Origin: Pseudomonadota bacterium
GTDB lineage: Bacteria; Pseudomonadota; Alphaproteobacteria; Rhizobiales; Rhizobiaceae
DNA: 12,344 bases
NCBI GenBank assembly: GCA_023435335.1
Contig: JAEYRU010000053.1
Span: 1 to 12,344, forward strand
Direction: 5' to 3'
A program made the translations under genes and the position numbers. Shown one piece after another: positions 7,188 through 12,344 of the stretch (position 1 is its first letter; every line of letters begins with the position of its first letter). The notes beneath the pieces were generated by a model. It was given only the letters and a program-made list of their open reading frames with translations. It did no database searches and was not told the DNA's origin.

Positions 7188-12344
<5,157 letters not shown>

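Overview
The window reads as a high-GC alphaproteobacterial chromosome, most likely Rhizobiales or a close relative. The clues are a cbb3 oxidase gene beside an FNR-type regulator and hemN, anaerobox motifs of the TTGA-N6-TCAA type, and proteobacterial-style tRNAs with encoded CCA. The genus cannot be fixed from the sequence alone.

Left part (1-4484) is a low-oxygen respiration module of four genes in two divergent pairs. ccoN (cbb3 oxidase catalytic subunit, minus strand, cut by the left edge) diverges from a cysteine-rich hemerythrin-like gene (plus). fnrN (4Fe-4S type FNR regulator, minus) diverges from hemN (oxygen-independent coproporphyrinogen III dehydrogenase, plus). Each divergent intergenic region holds one well-conserved FNR/FixK box (1687-1700 and 3061-3074). 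The FnrN recognition helix carries the E-x2-S-R residues that read TTGA half sites. The simplest reading is one regulator controlling itself, heme synthesis, the high-affinity oxidase and a diiron protein. The convergent hemerythrin and fnrN genes overlap by four bases at a shared CTAG.

Middle (4485-5081) holds two divergent tRNA genes, tRNA-Asp(GTC) on minus and tRNA-Val(TAC) on plus. Each has a plausible promoter. An orphan plus-strand terminator-like hairpin with a nested outer inverted repeat lies between them.

Right part (5082-12344) is a minus-strand operon of two large hybrid histidine kinases. The upstream gene (cut by the right edge) encodes a poly-HAMP kinase of the type known from fungal group III (Nik1-like) kinases. 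It has at least eight complete 92-residue HAMP units plus partial ones at both ends, then GAF, coiled coil, HisKA, HATPase and three receiver domains, the middle one degenerate. The downstream gene begins 12 bases after its stop and encodes a REC-PAS-HisKA-HATPase-REC kinase without evident membrane segments. Together they look like a multistep phosphorelay. The 276-bp repeat array inside the first gene is the most striking DNA-level structure in the window.
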